Assembly: GCF_024713975.1 (NCBI RefSeq)
Contig: NC_091112.1
Span: 8,765,501-8,829,500, forward strand
DNA length: 64,000 nt
Origin: Paralichthys olivaceus
Taxonomy: Eukaryota > Chordata > Actinopteri > Pleuronectiformes > Paralichthyidae
Reading direction: 5' to 3'
Shown: positions 25,501 to 37,300 of the stretch, piece by piece
Layout: each line of letters starts with the position of its first letter
How positions within the stretch are numbered: position 1 is the stretch's first letter
Notes under the pieces: model-generated
What the model saw: only the letters and a program-made list of their open reading frames with translations
What the model was told of the DNA's origin: nothing
Databases searched by the model: none
Translations under genes and position numbers: made by a program

Positions 25501-27117
25501 ATTTAAATGCACCAGTTAAACTCTTCAGATAAAAACTTTTCTAAACACATTTTTAGAAATTTGCATGATACTATAGTTTTAGCCAAGACAAAGCATAGAT
25601 GCACTTTTATGACTGAATTTGTCTGTGAGTTACATGTGGTTCCACAGGCATGAGTGAAATTCACACTTTGTCAGCAGAACACCTACATCAGAAGCACCAC
25701 ATTTACACGGGTACGCAGCACAGACAACATTATTGATGACTGAGTAAAACTAAAAGTAAAAAAAACGAGCTTGTGTTTTCAATTCCAACTCCATTCTATT
25801 CATTTTTCATACTCCTCCATTTCCCCAACACTTCATATTTTCAGCTCCTAAACGCAAATATGCTCCATTTTTGTACCATTACAATAATCAGCCACACAGA
25901 TGAGAAAACAGAATAATTGTTCCAGTGACAGAACAATTTGTTGTGTTATGTTAAATTATTCAATTTGCATGGTGGACTACAAGAGTTGGATATGATGAGG
26001 ATGTAAGTGAAGTATAAATTAAAACATGGCAAGCAACCCATACATTTCAGAGTGTCTTTAAAACGGAGGGTGAGGTAACAGAGGCATGGATCCATGTTAA
26101 AAACAGGAGGGGAATTTTGAATATGTCATTTTGAGGAACTAAGTGTACAGTGTATTTAGGGTGTAATAAGCTGCTGGAGAGGAACTTAAACAGCTTTAAA
26201 AAATAAAAAGACACACAAACCAGCAATTTGCATTCTTGAAATTCTAGAAGTATAGCAGCACAGTGAGTAATAGTACTGATTCTAGAGGCTTCACATATAC
26301 AGCAGTACACATCCCTTGTCAGACCCATTATTATGATCATGTAAAAAAAGTTGTGCATGCATGTTAAAAATAGCTGCCAGCTTTATGCACATTAACATGA
26401 GGGATGCTTCTATTAGGAAAAGCAGCAATAATGAGAACACTTGTCATGTAACATCTTTATTGTTCAGCCACTCTGCAAAGGCTGTTCAAATTTGGGGCTT
26501 TTGTGAAAAACAATCCCGTGAATTAAGGGATAAATTACTTAGAAAATGTAGTTACTCTGACACACATCCTGAACATCATATTCTTACTCACACTCCCCGA
26601 AGACATCAACCACACTTAGCTATAACTAATGTGCGCCAAATCTCCTCAGTATCTTTATACAAACATATTGCTTCACTTGCTACAGAATTCATTTTCTTAA
26701 AAAAGCAAAATGAAACCGGAATTGCAAAAAACCCTTTATTCATAATCGCATGACATATTCTGTGTCTCCCTTGCCTCCAACACATAGAGGTAGCCATGCA
26801 TGAAACGTTCTCCGAGAGACACAGAGAGGCGGAAAAATAACCATCAACACTCCTGCGTTTCTGAAAATAGCCTCTGCAATTAGTTAGCTACATTCACTGT
26901 ATCTGCATCAGCACACTGCAGTTTACACAGCCATCTTGCAAAACCAACATTATTGGTTATTCACTGATATCTGGGCCATGTTGAATCAGTAGTCACACTA
27001 ACGAAGATTTGATGATTGCAATAACCAACCTAATAATGGCTACAGTAACCAATCTAACTTCATGGGTGTCATGATATAAAGTCTGCTCAAAGGCAACCAC
27101 ACCTCAAACTCTACAAG
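22596..27117. other. Intergenic, no confident gene
   Basis: This stretch holds short random frames and one dispersed-repeat copy at 24628-24745. The 130-aa frame at 26361-26753 has no recognisable motif or exon context. TTTATT at 26735-26740 is a minus-strand AATAAA that could end the transcript of the gene at 27118-27990. Confidence 0.5.
24628..24745. repeat. Dispersed repeat, related to 41632-41760
   Basis: CCTTTCCACTGGTCAAAAAA, CTAACATATGTCTTTTGTCC and GCAATGACAATGGATTTAAT align in order with CCTTTTCCACCGGTCAAAAA, CTAACATCTGGCTTTTGTTT and GCAATGGCAAAGGAATGAAT in mylip intron 3. Two diverged copies of one non-coding family are therefore present. The family is not identified. Confidence 0.6.
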
Positions 27118-27990
27118 TCAATCCATCATTTCTTTTTTTTTTTGGCTTCGGGACAGCCACACACCCTCTGCCAGTTCCTTAGTTCTCTCTGACAGCTTCC
27201 ATTCTGCCCGGTATCGTAAATCATCCCTCTCCTCGCCCGAATCCACCAGCTCGATCCTCAGGAACATTTCTTTCTCTAAGATCAGAGATGCCAACACTGA
27301 GTCTGTAACTTGTCTGGCTCGTGGCAACCTGGGGGAGGAACGTGAAACCCAGCGACGAGGGGGTGGAATGCTCTTAACCCCTCTGCATCTGACTTCCTCT
27401 TCGCGATGTTTCACTAATGTCACTTCCCTGTCCTCCGAGGTGGATGTGCTTGAAGAGCTCTGATTGGTTGATTCTGAGGTGGAAGACAACTGCGTGTCCT
27501 CTGATTGGTCGAAGTCCAATTGATAGGCTAATTTCCTGTTACTTTGTCTGTTGATGGACAGACAAGGAGGCCATCGGAGGGAGAGGCACCTTGTCATCGC
27601 CAGCCATAACTGTTGAGGCCTGAACAAACCTGATCTTTGTGTTTCATTTGTATCACTGTTGTCCTGTTTCTCAAATTGCACGCATTCTGCTGCTGATTCT
27701 GTCGCCACCTGCTCTGTCACAGGTTCTCCCTTAGAGTTCTCTGTTGACGGTTCTTCTTCCCCGTCCTCGTTCCTTTCTGGCTGTAGCTGTGGATCCTCCC
27801 CAAAACTGAAAGAACTACTGAACCTCTGACTCCTCTTCATCGCACTCTCTGCCTCCGTATCTGAATCTGACAACGAATCTTCACGTGATGAACATCCAGA
27901 CGGTGACGACTGTTCTTCGGAATCGGTTAACCATGGTCGTTGACTCTCTTCAGACTCAGAGGAGCTGCTCGCCCTCTGGCCTTTACTCAT
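27118..27990 (-). CDS. Unassigned intronless protein, 290 aa, Ser/acid-rich with conserved-looking C-terminal segment
   Basis: This is a single uninterrupted frame from an ATG with A at -3 to a TGA. It is much longer than other frames in this AT-rich region and has protein-like composition. Residues 1-100 are rich in Ser, Glu and Asp, with many S/T-x-x-E/D sites typical of casein kinase 2 targets. Residues 122-158 are more ordered, with FRPQQLWLAMTRCLSLRWPP. Residues 165-190 form a second Ser/Thr tract, and 196-226 are basic with PPPRRW. Residues 228-278 look helical and are the likeliest functional core (SVLASLILEKEMFLRIELVD, RAEWKLSERTKELAEGVWLS). There is no signal peptide or membrane segment. 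I do not recognise the family and assign no function. It lies head-to-head with mylip. A long last exon of a spliced gene is possible, but no upstream acceptor is needed because an ATG opens the frame. Confidence 0.7.
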   Translation of the reverse strand: MSKGQRASSSSESEESQRPWLTDSEEQSSPSGCSSREDSLSDSDTEAESAMKRSQRFSSSFSFGEDPQLQPERNEDGEEEPSTENSKGEPVTEQVATESAAECVQFEKQDNSDTNETQRSGLFRPQQLWLAMTRCLSLRWPPCLSINRQSNRKLAYQLDFDQSEDTQLSSTSESTNQSSSSTSTSEDREVTLVKHREEEVRCRGVKSIPPPRRWVSRSSPRLPRARQVTDSVLASLILEKEMFLRIELVDSGEERDDLRYRAEWKLSERTKELAEGVWLSRSQKKKEMMD

Positions 27991-28129
27991 ACTTGGGCAC
28001 TCAAATCCACTCCTTTGGCTTAATGTCTCAGCCGTCCAGTGCTGCTCTTCTTTCAGATTGACAGAGATAAAAAGAACGTAATCGAGGCTACAACGAAAAC
28101 AACAACAGCCGCTCTGCTAGCATGGCAAT

Positions 28130-28330
28130 TTCTGACATAATCTCTGCTTCAAGAGGCACAGCTTTGGCTGGGGAGATGGGCAGTGATGACGCTGTGATGT
28201 CATGTGCCCACATACACGCGCGTGCACACATGCAGAATCCTCTACATGGGTGTGTGTTCACGCTCCAGTCGATGAGCTGTGACTTGCCTCAGAGGGAAGT
28301 GACGTCACATTGCATGATGTCATACCTAGC
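28130..28330 (-). promoter_or_regulatory. CRE-like cluster upstream of the 290-aa gene
   Basis: A perfect palindromic cAMP-response element, TGACGTCA, lies at 28310-28317. Near it are TGATGACGCTGTGATGTCAT (about 28184-28203) and TGATGTCA (about 28315-28322). The cluster is 140-330 bp upstream of the minus-strand ATG. CREB/ATF control is an inference from the motifs. No TATA box is evident on the minus strand. Confidence 0.45.
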
Positions 28331-29503
28331 CGCGAACCATGTGTCTGCAAATAGTCTGTGTCTGTGCGAGAGCCCAGATGGCAAAAAAAAAAAAAGATGC
28401 CCTACCCCCAAAATTGACCTAGATGTGCACAAGGGGGAGTCTTAATAGATACATTTTGTTTTTCCCCTGTGCTCATCTTGATCCAATTATTTATCTCTTT
28501 GTATTGCATTGGTATTTTACTTTCAGTAAAATGTTCTTTGAGTACAAAGTTGCACCCAAAAAATTTGCAAATACCTGTAAAACCAAAAACAGACTCCCAC
28601 CAGCCTGCAGGAACTTTGTACGTGCAGGACATGAGTGTACGTGTGTGTGTGTGTCATCACCTCGGTGAGTACCTCCTGTCCAGATGTTTGATCACCCACT
28701 ATCTGCTCTGCTTCTCCTTTTATGGCTGTGGCGGCCGCTTATATAACCCGTCCCTCTGTTCATTCAGTGCGCACCTTGTTACATCACTTCAGGGCAAAAG
28801 GACAATAACCACTGCTGACTCCAAAGTGATTGACCTTATCACACACACAGAGAAATAAATACGTAACCCTCAGAGCTGATGAAATCTGTTGAGTCAGATT
28901 TTGTGTGAGGGACGTTGGAAGTCACTGACACCAAGAGAATGTCACTGTATTGATCAGAGTTCCAATGGAATTGATTTTTAGGGGCCAATTACAATACTGA
29001 TATTAGGGAGGGAAAGTTGACTGATACTGATATACTGGCTGATAAGAAAATTGGATTTCTAAGATGTCATTAACAATGTCATTAACAAACCCTTATGACA
29101 AATCAATGTAATTGAGGCTTGATATTCTACAGTTTAAACATTTCTTTGTATCTCTCTAAGTTACTAGAAATACAAAGAAAACAAATGCAACCATCTGTAT
29201 AGAACTTGAATCAAGAAAACAAGTGTTGATCTTCGTACATGTAAAAAACGCACATCTTTTCTGCTTAGCTAACTCCAAAGTAAAAGTTTTCATAAGGGTG
29301 CATATTGCAAATACAAAAAATGATACCAATATGTCCATGAAAGGCTCATATCTTCCGATTGCTTTGCATGTGCAGCATGTACAACAGAGCCTCGTCCCAC
29401 TTCCATTCTATGTAAAAAGCTTTTAATACAATAGCGGAAAAGGGAGCTCCCCCTGGGTCCTGTTGTATCTGAGTCATCGGTGCTACGTCAGGAATGCAGT
29501 GGT

Positions 29504-29505
<2 letters not shown>
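28331..29505. other. Intergenic, no gene seen
   Basis: Short frames only. An isolated NotI-type GCGGCCGC is followed directly by TTATATAA at 28731-28746, which resembles a core promoter, but no exon is recognisable downstream. Confidence 0.45.

Positions 29506-29550
<45 letters not shown>
29506..29550. repeat. (GA)n microsatellite
   Basis: About 22 uninterrupted GA dinucleotides. Confidence 0.9.
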
Positions 29551-29551
<1 letters not shown>

Positions 29552-29895
29552 AAAAAAATATGTGGCGACACTGCCTCTAACCTAAAATGTCCCCTGGCTG
29601 ATAAATGCAGAGCTTGGCGTAACACTATGTCCCCCTATAGTGAGAAACTATGAGAGCGTGTGGCTGCTCTTTTAGCCTGGGCCGTCCCTCTCTGTGGAAA
29701 TTACAACATTTTGTTGTTGAATAATGCATCATAGAATAGTATGTGTTGTGGAAGTAGTTGAATAAACACTGAATTATTAAAACTTTCTAAAAGTGAGTGA
29801 AGGGGGATACTGGGAGGAAGAAGCTTCGACTTATTATCACCAGGGAAGGAACTGAAAAAACTTTTTAGTTCCCTGGATATTCCTCATGTTTGTTT

Positions 29896-30127
29896 TATAG
29901 ATATATACATACATAGATATACAGATAGAGAGATGGCTAGACTGATATACAGATAGACAGACATAGAGATTGATATAGAGGTGGATGGATGAGATAGATA
30001 GATGATAGATATAAAGATATATAGATTTACAGATAGATAGATATACACATAGATAGATATATAGATATAGTATGAGTTCATATATATATACAGACAGACA
30101 GATATATAGACTGATAGATAGAAAGAT
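29896..30127. repeat. GATA/ATAG-rich imperfect microsatellite
   Basis: An imperfect mixture of AGATAGAT, AGATATAC and ACAGATAG words over about 230 bp. The minus-strand frame through it (Ser/Ile/Tyr only) is a repeat artefact. Confidence 0.85.
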
Positions 30128-30539
30128 ATCAACATGAACAGGAAGTGTGGAAGTATTAGTGAAACATTTCAGCAGAGTCCAGTGTTCTCTGTCATATTGT
30201 CATTTTAAAAGGTGTTTGATGATAATGTTTAAATGTGTTCAGTGACACACAGAGTTGGTTCAGGTGTAACTTGACTTTACTCCAGCACCACAGGTCAGAC
30301 AAACAACAACACGGCTGCCGACATGAAACATTCACACGAGCTTTGGACAGAAGCTGCAGACTCGCAGGGCGGAACGTTTTGCCCCTATCGCTCCTATTTG
30401 TGGAACAGTCATCCATTATTCACACTCACCGAGGAGGCGCCATTAAACTCAGCCCGAGGTTCTGCCGGAAGCTTCCCACCATGTCTGTGCAGGTGAGGTG
30501 TGGGGGGGGGGGGACAGGTGGACCGCAGGGGGGCGCTGT

Positions 30540-30870
30540 GGACTCACTCACGCTTCCCCAGACCGCGAGCTGTGAGCGGAGAACATGTAACGCGACTTCT
30601 CATTGGCTCACACGCAGCAGCCATTACAAAACCTCGGCGCCGATTGGTCCGCTGTCGAGGGGGCGGCGCCGACGAGGCATTTCATTGATATAGGCTACAG
30701 CTGGTGGCCGCAGATTCGCCACACGGAGGGAAAGAGTGAGAAAGTGACGAGGGATCCATGTAGGGGCTGCTGGTTTTTTATTTTTTTTAATTGAAGAAGG
30801 CTCGAGAATTGTTGTAGAGTGGCGAACAACACCAAAGACAGACAGAGGACACGGGGAAAGGTGAAATAAA
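30540..30870 (+). promoter_or_regulatory. mylip: mylip promoter and 5'UTR
   Basis: A CpG-rich block precedes the first coding exon. It has inverted CCAAT boxes (ATTGG at 30602-30606 and 30643-30647) and a GC box, GGGGGCGG, at 30659-30666. This is a common TATA-less vertebrate promoter arrangement. Transcription probably starts near 30680-30760, giving a 5'UTR of 100-200 nt. The start site is inferred. Human MYLIP is induced by LXR, but I found no convincing direct-repeat LXR element here. Confidence 0.6.
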
Positions 30871-30957
30871 ATGCTCTGCCACGTTACTCGTCCGGATTCG
30901 GTGGTGATGGAAGTGGAAGTTGATGCAAAGGCGAACGGTGAAGACTGTCTGAATAAG
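30871..30957 (+). CDS. mylip: mylip exon 1 (coding)
   Basis: Encodes [20 protein letters not shown] and nine further residues (29 aa), the start of the FERM F1 lobe. The human protein begins MLCYVTRPD, which fixes the start codon. Donor AAG|GTGAGA, phase 0. Confidence 0.96.
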
Positions 30958-33900
30958 GTGAGAGAAACACGTCACGATTATTTATTATCTGGCTGCATTC
31001 TAAAGAAACACGTTGTCAGCCTGTGCAGCAGCGAGGAGGCTGTTTTTACTCAACTTAAAAATATTCAATTCAACTTTATCTTGTTTGTTTGTGTCTCATC
31101 ACAGTAAATAAACACGAGGGGGTTGATGCTACTTTGCACTAGAAGTTGTTGCTTCTTTCTCGCTGCTTATAATCAGAATAATCAGCGTGGAGTTAGTGTT
31201 TGAGCAACAACATCCACACATGCTTGTTGCACATGGAAACACAATGTTCTTTCCCACGATGTGCAGAAAAAAAAAACTGATGCATCTTCAGTGTAACCTT
31301 TTAAAATTACTACTTGTGCTCCCCCCATAAAAAACACTTGACTTGACATTTGTGCAGGAAAAGTTTTGATGCACTGATGATAAAGGGAAAGTCATCTCAA
31401 CTTGCACAGCTCACTCACTCAGAGGCTGTGGCTTTGTTAAGGTTACTTTAGTTCATTCTTCTGCAAGCTCCCATCCTCCTCCACTCACACTGAAACCTCC
31501 CCCTCTGACTCTTTCTTCACACTTGCATCTATTTCCTCCCCTCTAACAATAATCACGCATTATGTTCCACAAAAAGTCCCCCCCCCCCCCCCCCCCCCCC
31601 CCACACACACTTTCGTCTGCTGCCTTAAGTTGTTTATTCCAATCCCTGCTAATAAAGTGCAAAGCTTTTTCGTATGCATGCCATATTCCCATCTTGCCCT
31701 GGGTATGAATGAGCTCTATTTCAGCCCCCGGGCTTCCTGCAGACGCTCACCAGCAGTTATGTAATGGCTGCTGCTGAGTGAGGGGGGCGTGGGTTTGATG
31801 GGCCCCCTTATTTACTTATTTATTTAACCCCGAGAGAGCCTGCTCCAACCAGTTCACTTGCACCCTATCATGAGCTGAGGAATATAGTTGTATCTGTGTG
31901 TGAGAGGAGCATAAAATGAGCACAGGAGCAAAGTGGTAGAAGCACATCTCTCCTCTGAGAAACACACAAGCGCTGTTTAGGAATTCTTGTTGATTTCTCA
32001 CCAGCTTTCCAGTGACTGTTGACTATCTCAGTCAAGGACATCTTAGTGTGCAAAACATCTCGAAACTCAGAAAACATGTGCATCCAAACTTGTTAAGCAG
32101 TAGGTCCGCACACCAGTTGAGGCTCCCACAAATCAGGATTTAGCTGGAGTAGCACTGAAACGCTATTTGGGAATTAATAAAAAAGTTTGTATGAGCCTCA
32201 ACTGCTGTGTGGACATTTCTTGTTTTTAAATCTCAAAGCTGTGCCTGTTTGAATTTCCCTCCAGGGATTAATAAAGTATTTCTGATTCTGATTGTTCTGT
32301 GGTGCTGTGAAAACATTCTAAATGATTGGATATATGTCCTCTTTCATTCTTTTCCACACTGTTTAGAGTTCTTAAAGAGCTTTGGTAGCCGGTGGAGTAT
32401 AGCGACATCTGCGGTGTGATTAATTTGATGGAAAGGCACGCATGGTGCACACCATGAATGTCGTTGGAGGTGATCTCCATTTATTCTGACAAACCAAATG
32501 GAGTAAATAAACTCTCCGGTGAATTTTTACCCCTCTCCCATGGAGTACAACAATAGTGGAGTACAACAAAAGGGGACATGACATGAAAACACAAAATTTA
32601 ACTGATAAACCAAGCAAAAAACAAATTATCCTGTCTATTTTATCAGTAGTGGTTTCGAATATGATACTATAATTTTTTCAACTCACAAGTAATAGTGAAC
32701 GTAGTTGTTTAGGACTTTACCAAATGTTCCACCTTGACAATGCAGGCTTATACATGTCAGGTACAGAGATTCTGTATTTATAGCAATGAAATGATTTAAA
32801 ATGCACATTGGATTCTGTCACACATAATACTGTACTTGTGTTTAACTGGCACACTTTGTCTAAAATCCACCTTTGTGACCACTTCTATCATCTCCCTCCA
32901 GGTTTGCAGAAAGTTGGGGATAATTGAAGTGGACTACTTTGGGCTGCAGTTCACGGGCAGCAAAGGCGAGAACCTGTGGCTGAATCTGAGGAACCGCATA
33001 TGCCAGCAGATGGATAACGTGACGCCGTGTCGACTGAGGTTGCGGGTCAAGTTCTTTGTGGAGCCCCATCTCATTCTGCAGGAACAGACGAGGTTTGTTT
33101 ACCGGCTCACGCGCTGCATATCCATTGTGTGTGCGCCGCATGAAAGCTGTCACGTTTGTTTCCAAGCCAAATTAGCAGATATAGTTGTTTAATCACTTCC
33201 TCTCAGCGACACACTCACAGCAACTCCCTGCAGATCCACCTGTCACCTCTTAAATGTGGTCTATTGTTTTATTTCCTTGTGACACGGAATGAGGAACACA
33301 TGCTGGAAAACACAAAGCTATCATTAGCGAGCTTGCGGCGCATAATCTGATCACTTTGTTGCCAGTACAGCTGAATGCCCTGGAGTAACCTCTTCGCTGA
33401 GCTCTTCCGGGGTTACTACCGGTCATTTTGATGCAGCAGCAGACAGGAAATGTGAGCCAGCAGCTCTGGGGCTGTGTTGCTCCGAGGCTAACCCCCCAGG
33501 GACCCCCTGTGTGACAGCCGCAGAACTCTGCCACTGCCCCCATTCAACTCAGAATAACTTCTGTTGTGCTTTTTTTGTGTCAATTGTTTTGTGGCCATTT
33601 TTGTCTGAACAAAAGCAACAGCCCCCGGTCTGACATTTGTGCAGATGCTTTTTGGAAACTTTGCCTCAGGCTCAGTGCAGGGTGTTGTCTTGGTTTTTGT
33701 TTTCCCAAAAGTATATCACCATCATGAGTCACTGCCCCAGCTGGTTTTCATAATCGTGTTGTGATGTTTTTTGAAAATATCAGGATATGAATTACATGTG
33801 CAATTGAAATATGATGGCTTTATTATTTATTTCAGGAAATAATCAGGTAGCAAAAGACTCTGCATAACAAGTAACATCTTATAGTTGCATCTCACCTCTC

Positions 33901-34237
33901 TGCCGTATCAGTAAAAGAACAAAGCTTGTAGTCAGAACAACACGAGATCCAGACTCCGTATCCCCCAGCCCCACTTTTCTTTTATGTTATAAGTAGATAG
34001 TGCACTCGCTGCCTTCAGAACCCGTGGGTAAAAAAATAAACTTGTGTATCTAGTGTGATGCTGCAGATCTTGTTTTCCCTCCAGGCAGTGTCACAAGTGT
34101 TTGCTGCTGCAGGATTGCTTCTGGAGCGCGGGCAAACCGGAGGGGGGAATCTTTTGGTGTCTTTTTAAGCTCTGCCACGCTGCTCTCGCCCTCTGCCTCT
34201 CGCCCTCTGCCTCTCTCTCACACCAGCCAGGCTGACG

Positions 34238-34330
<93 letters not shown>

Positions 34331-37300
34331 CTTGCCTCAAGTACTGTTCATTAAACAGACATGTATCTGCCTTGGCCAGGATTCTGTCTGGCATTCCAGC
34401 CGGCTCTCTTGTTTTCTCCCAAGTTCACCCACTGCCCACCACTATCAGCTCTTTGTCCCTTCCTCCCTCTCTTCTCTAGAAAGATATCAACCTCACTCCA
34501 TCTTGCAAAAACATTTTTTTATGTCCGCTGGATACAAACTCTCCCTTCCCAAAACGTTCTCCTTGTCCGTCCATCTTGCCCTCCACCTCTTCAAACACTG
34601 GTCCATATTTGGCAGCCCTTTTGAAGAAGAAGAAAGTGAAAGGCAGCGGCGGAGGGGGAGGATACTTGGCTGCCTGTGCTCTGACCTCCACTAGATTAGC
34701 AGGGGTTATCAACAGATGGCTGGCGTTGGACAGGGGTCATGGGGGTTGTGAAAAAAGGTGAGATAAAGATGAGAGGTGGCAGGCAGGGGTATGTGGAGTT
34801 GCTGCAAATAGACCCTCACGCATGGTGCATGCAACATCATGCTTTTAAGTTATTTGCTACTGTTGGCAGCATTCAATAGATGTTATATTATTAAAGTTGT
34901 GTGGTAGTCTTTGGATGAAAGCATCAGTTAAATGAAATGTAATGCAGTCTAAGTTCAGTGTTTAGAGATGACGGGGAGATTTTAACTGTGGACAGTAATG
35001 GTCAACATATAGTGGAGACTATACTGCCTTTAAAAGGGTCATGTATATACATATATATGGCATTTCTGTGAATTGCTCATGTATATTTAATGTTATGTAT
35101 CATTCATCCTCATGTTATTGAATCAGATTGGTGCTTTGGGGATCTGCATGGGTCCTTTTCCCCTTATTTCTTGTGCTCTCACCTTTGACCTACTTAAGTC
35201 GTCCACACAAGTTGCTCCAACTGCATGTTCCCAGGCAGATCTAAACAACTTGTATTGGGAATGTGTCTAATTCTTGGCTGAAGAAAATTCATTTTCCATA
35301 GCATGCTTGTTAAATTTAAAGTGGAAAGCAAAGTTAAAGATAATCTTAGTCGGTAAACAAGTTTAAGATTAATTGAAACCTAAGTTCACCCACTCGACAA
35401 AACAGTGCAGCATGTTGCTGCAGCTCAGTTATTAACAAGTGTATGTGGGCTGGAGTATGTTCTTAGCAATGTATAGGGCAATGCAAAGGGGCCTATATGG
35501 TATCACAACTCTCTGTTGAGATGAGGGGGGGGGCCCCATCTACGCCCTTCTTATAGGCTTTATTACATAACCTGCCCTGGACTGAGCGCGCTCAGAGCTG
35601 CTTATATAAGCGGCTGTGAACTCCACAGCCACATAAAGCCAGGCAGTTCACTTGAGTGTTCTTGCTCACATGCAGCTGACTGTTTGAACACTTTGTCTTA
35701 ATTTGTTCTCTTTTTTAGTAGCGACGACCTGAGCTGGAAAGTATTTGGAAAAATCCACGGATGTGTTGTGTTGTTACAGGAAACTTTTTTTATTGGTTAA
35801 AGGCGACAGATCCGAGGGCCTCAACAACATCTTATCTGCATCATTTAACACCACTTGCTATGGGGGATGTTTCTGTTTTAAACATGTGAATGTTTCCCCT
35901 TCATTAGCCCTCGTGTTTAGTATTCTCATCAGGCAAACATGGATACCCTCGAAGGGCACAGCTTGAAGCACAGGCTTTATCAGAGGTCCCAATTGTTAAC
36001 CTGTTTACCTCTTATTGGGGCTTAGCTTATCTTTAACTTGCAGCCAAACCAAAATGCAAAAAAGTTTAATCATTACTTCCTTTTTGCATCTCAGCAAGAG
36101 TTTATCAAAAATATATTTACATGCAGGCTTACTTGTTTTCTTTCCACATGCAGATTACATTAACTAATACTGTCATGAAGTAAAATCTAAGGTTTTTAGA
36201 CAAAATCTAAATGCGATCACACGAGAGTCTCCCTCACACGCAGACCAGAATTGCTTTTCTTTGGGGGATGGAGACTAATCCATTTGCCTATCTTTGTGTT
36301 CGCCTTGTGACTCACTATTGATCTGTTCCAGGGTTTTCCTTAACTATCCCCAGTGCATGGTGGGATAGGTTCCAACACTTTGTAGTGTTTGTTGCATGGA
36401 TAAACTGAGTTATGGATATACCACCACATTTTCATGAAGGGTGATTCATTTTACTTCACCAGCACTACAGTTCCTGTGCATCATAACATGGCATTCTCAT
36501 GAAATTGTTTGAACTTGTATTAGTTTTCCCAGGGAAACCCAGATGAGAGCCTTTTCTCTGGCAAAATGCAGACATGCCTTCAATTGAATGCTCTGCAAAA
36601 CAGGTTGTTGTTTTTTTTGCTCACCAGCAAAATCAAAGTAAAGTTAACACGACATATATTAGTCTACATTTGCATTCTCCACCATCACTAATTAGCCTCC
36701 ACATTAGTTTCTTTCTTCCTCCATTTGTTCTGAACCCGAGTTACCGAGCCCTGCTTTGCCTTCTCTGAAGACGTATTAATAGCCTTTGCCCAAGAATAGC
36801 CGAATTGTTGAACTTAGGACAGATGCTGCTTTTTAATCACCAGTTTACCATCCAGTACAAAGCCACAGTCCGTAACCAGAGGCAATAATCATACAAACAG
36901 CTTCTTTGTTTTATAGATATATACTTTCCAGGCCTTGTGTGTTATCTTCAGTGCTTAGAATTAACATTTTACAACTTTCTGCTGAATTACACAATTACAG
37001 CCTCGGCAAGTATTGCAGCCTCTTGACTTTCCTTTCAGGCCAGACATTCTCTGAAGAAGACGTTCAGCAGGGTTTACTATAGTTCATTGACAGTTAGTAA
37101 CCTCACAGCACACAGCCCTTGGCAGTATGTCATTTGACTAGCTTACAAATCACATTGTTGAGAGCATGAAATTCTACAGTTGATTGGCTGGATGAGTTGC
37201 AGTCTCCAGGCAGAGGTGTTAGGTTTCACTTTGCAGGGACGTTTTGTTCTCATCTGCAGTGAGCCAGCTGACATACTGCCGTGGGTATAGATACTGGCGT

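Noticed and set aside
30235..30693. 152-aa frame upstream of mylip
   Set aside because: It runs through promoter and GC-rich sequence with no domain character; only its internal ATG with donor at 30481 is worth noting.
30240..30870. LXR response element for mylip
   Set aside because: Half-sites such as AGGTCA near 30292 occur singly; no DR4 arrangement was found.
34332..34694. 120-aa frame in mylip intron 2
   Set aside because: Composition is that of C/T-rich intron; no homology or splice context was recognised.
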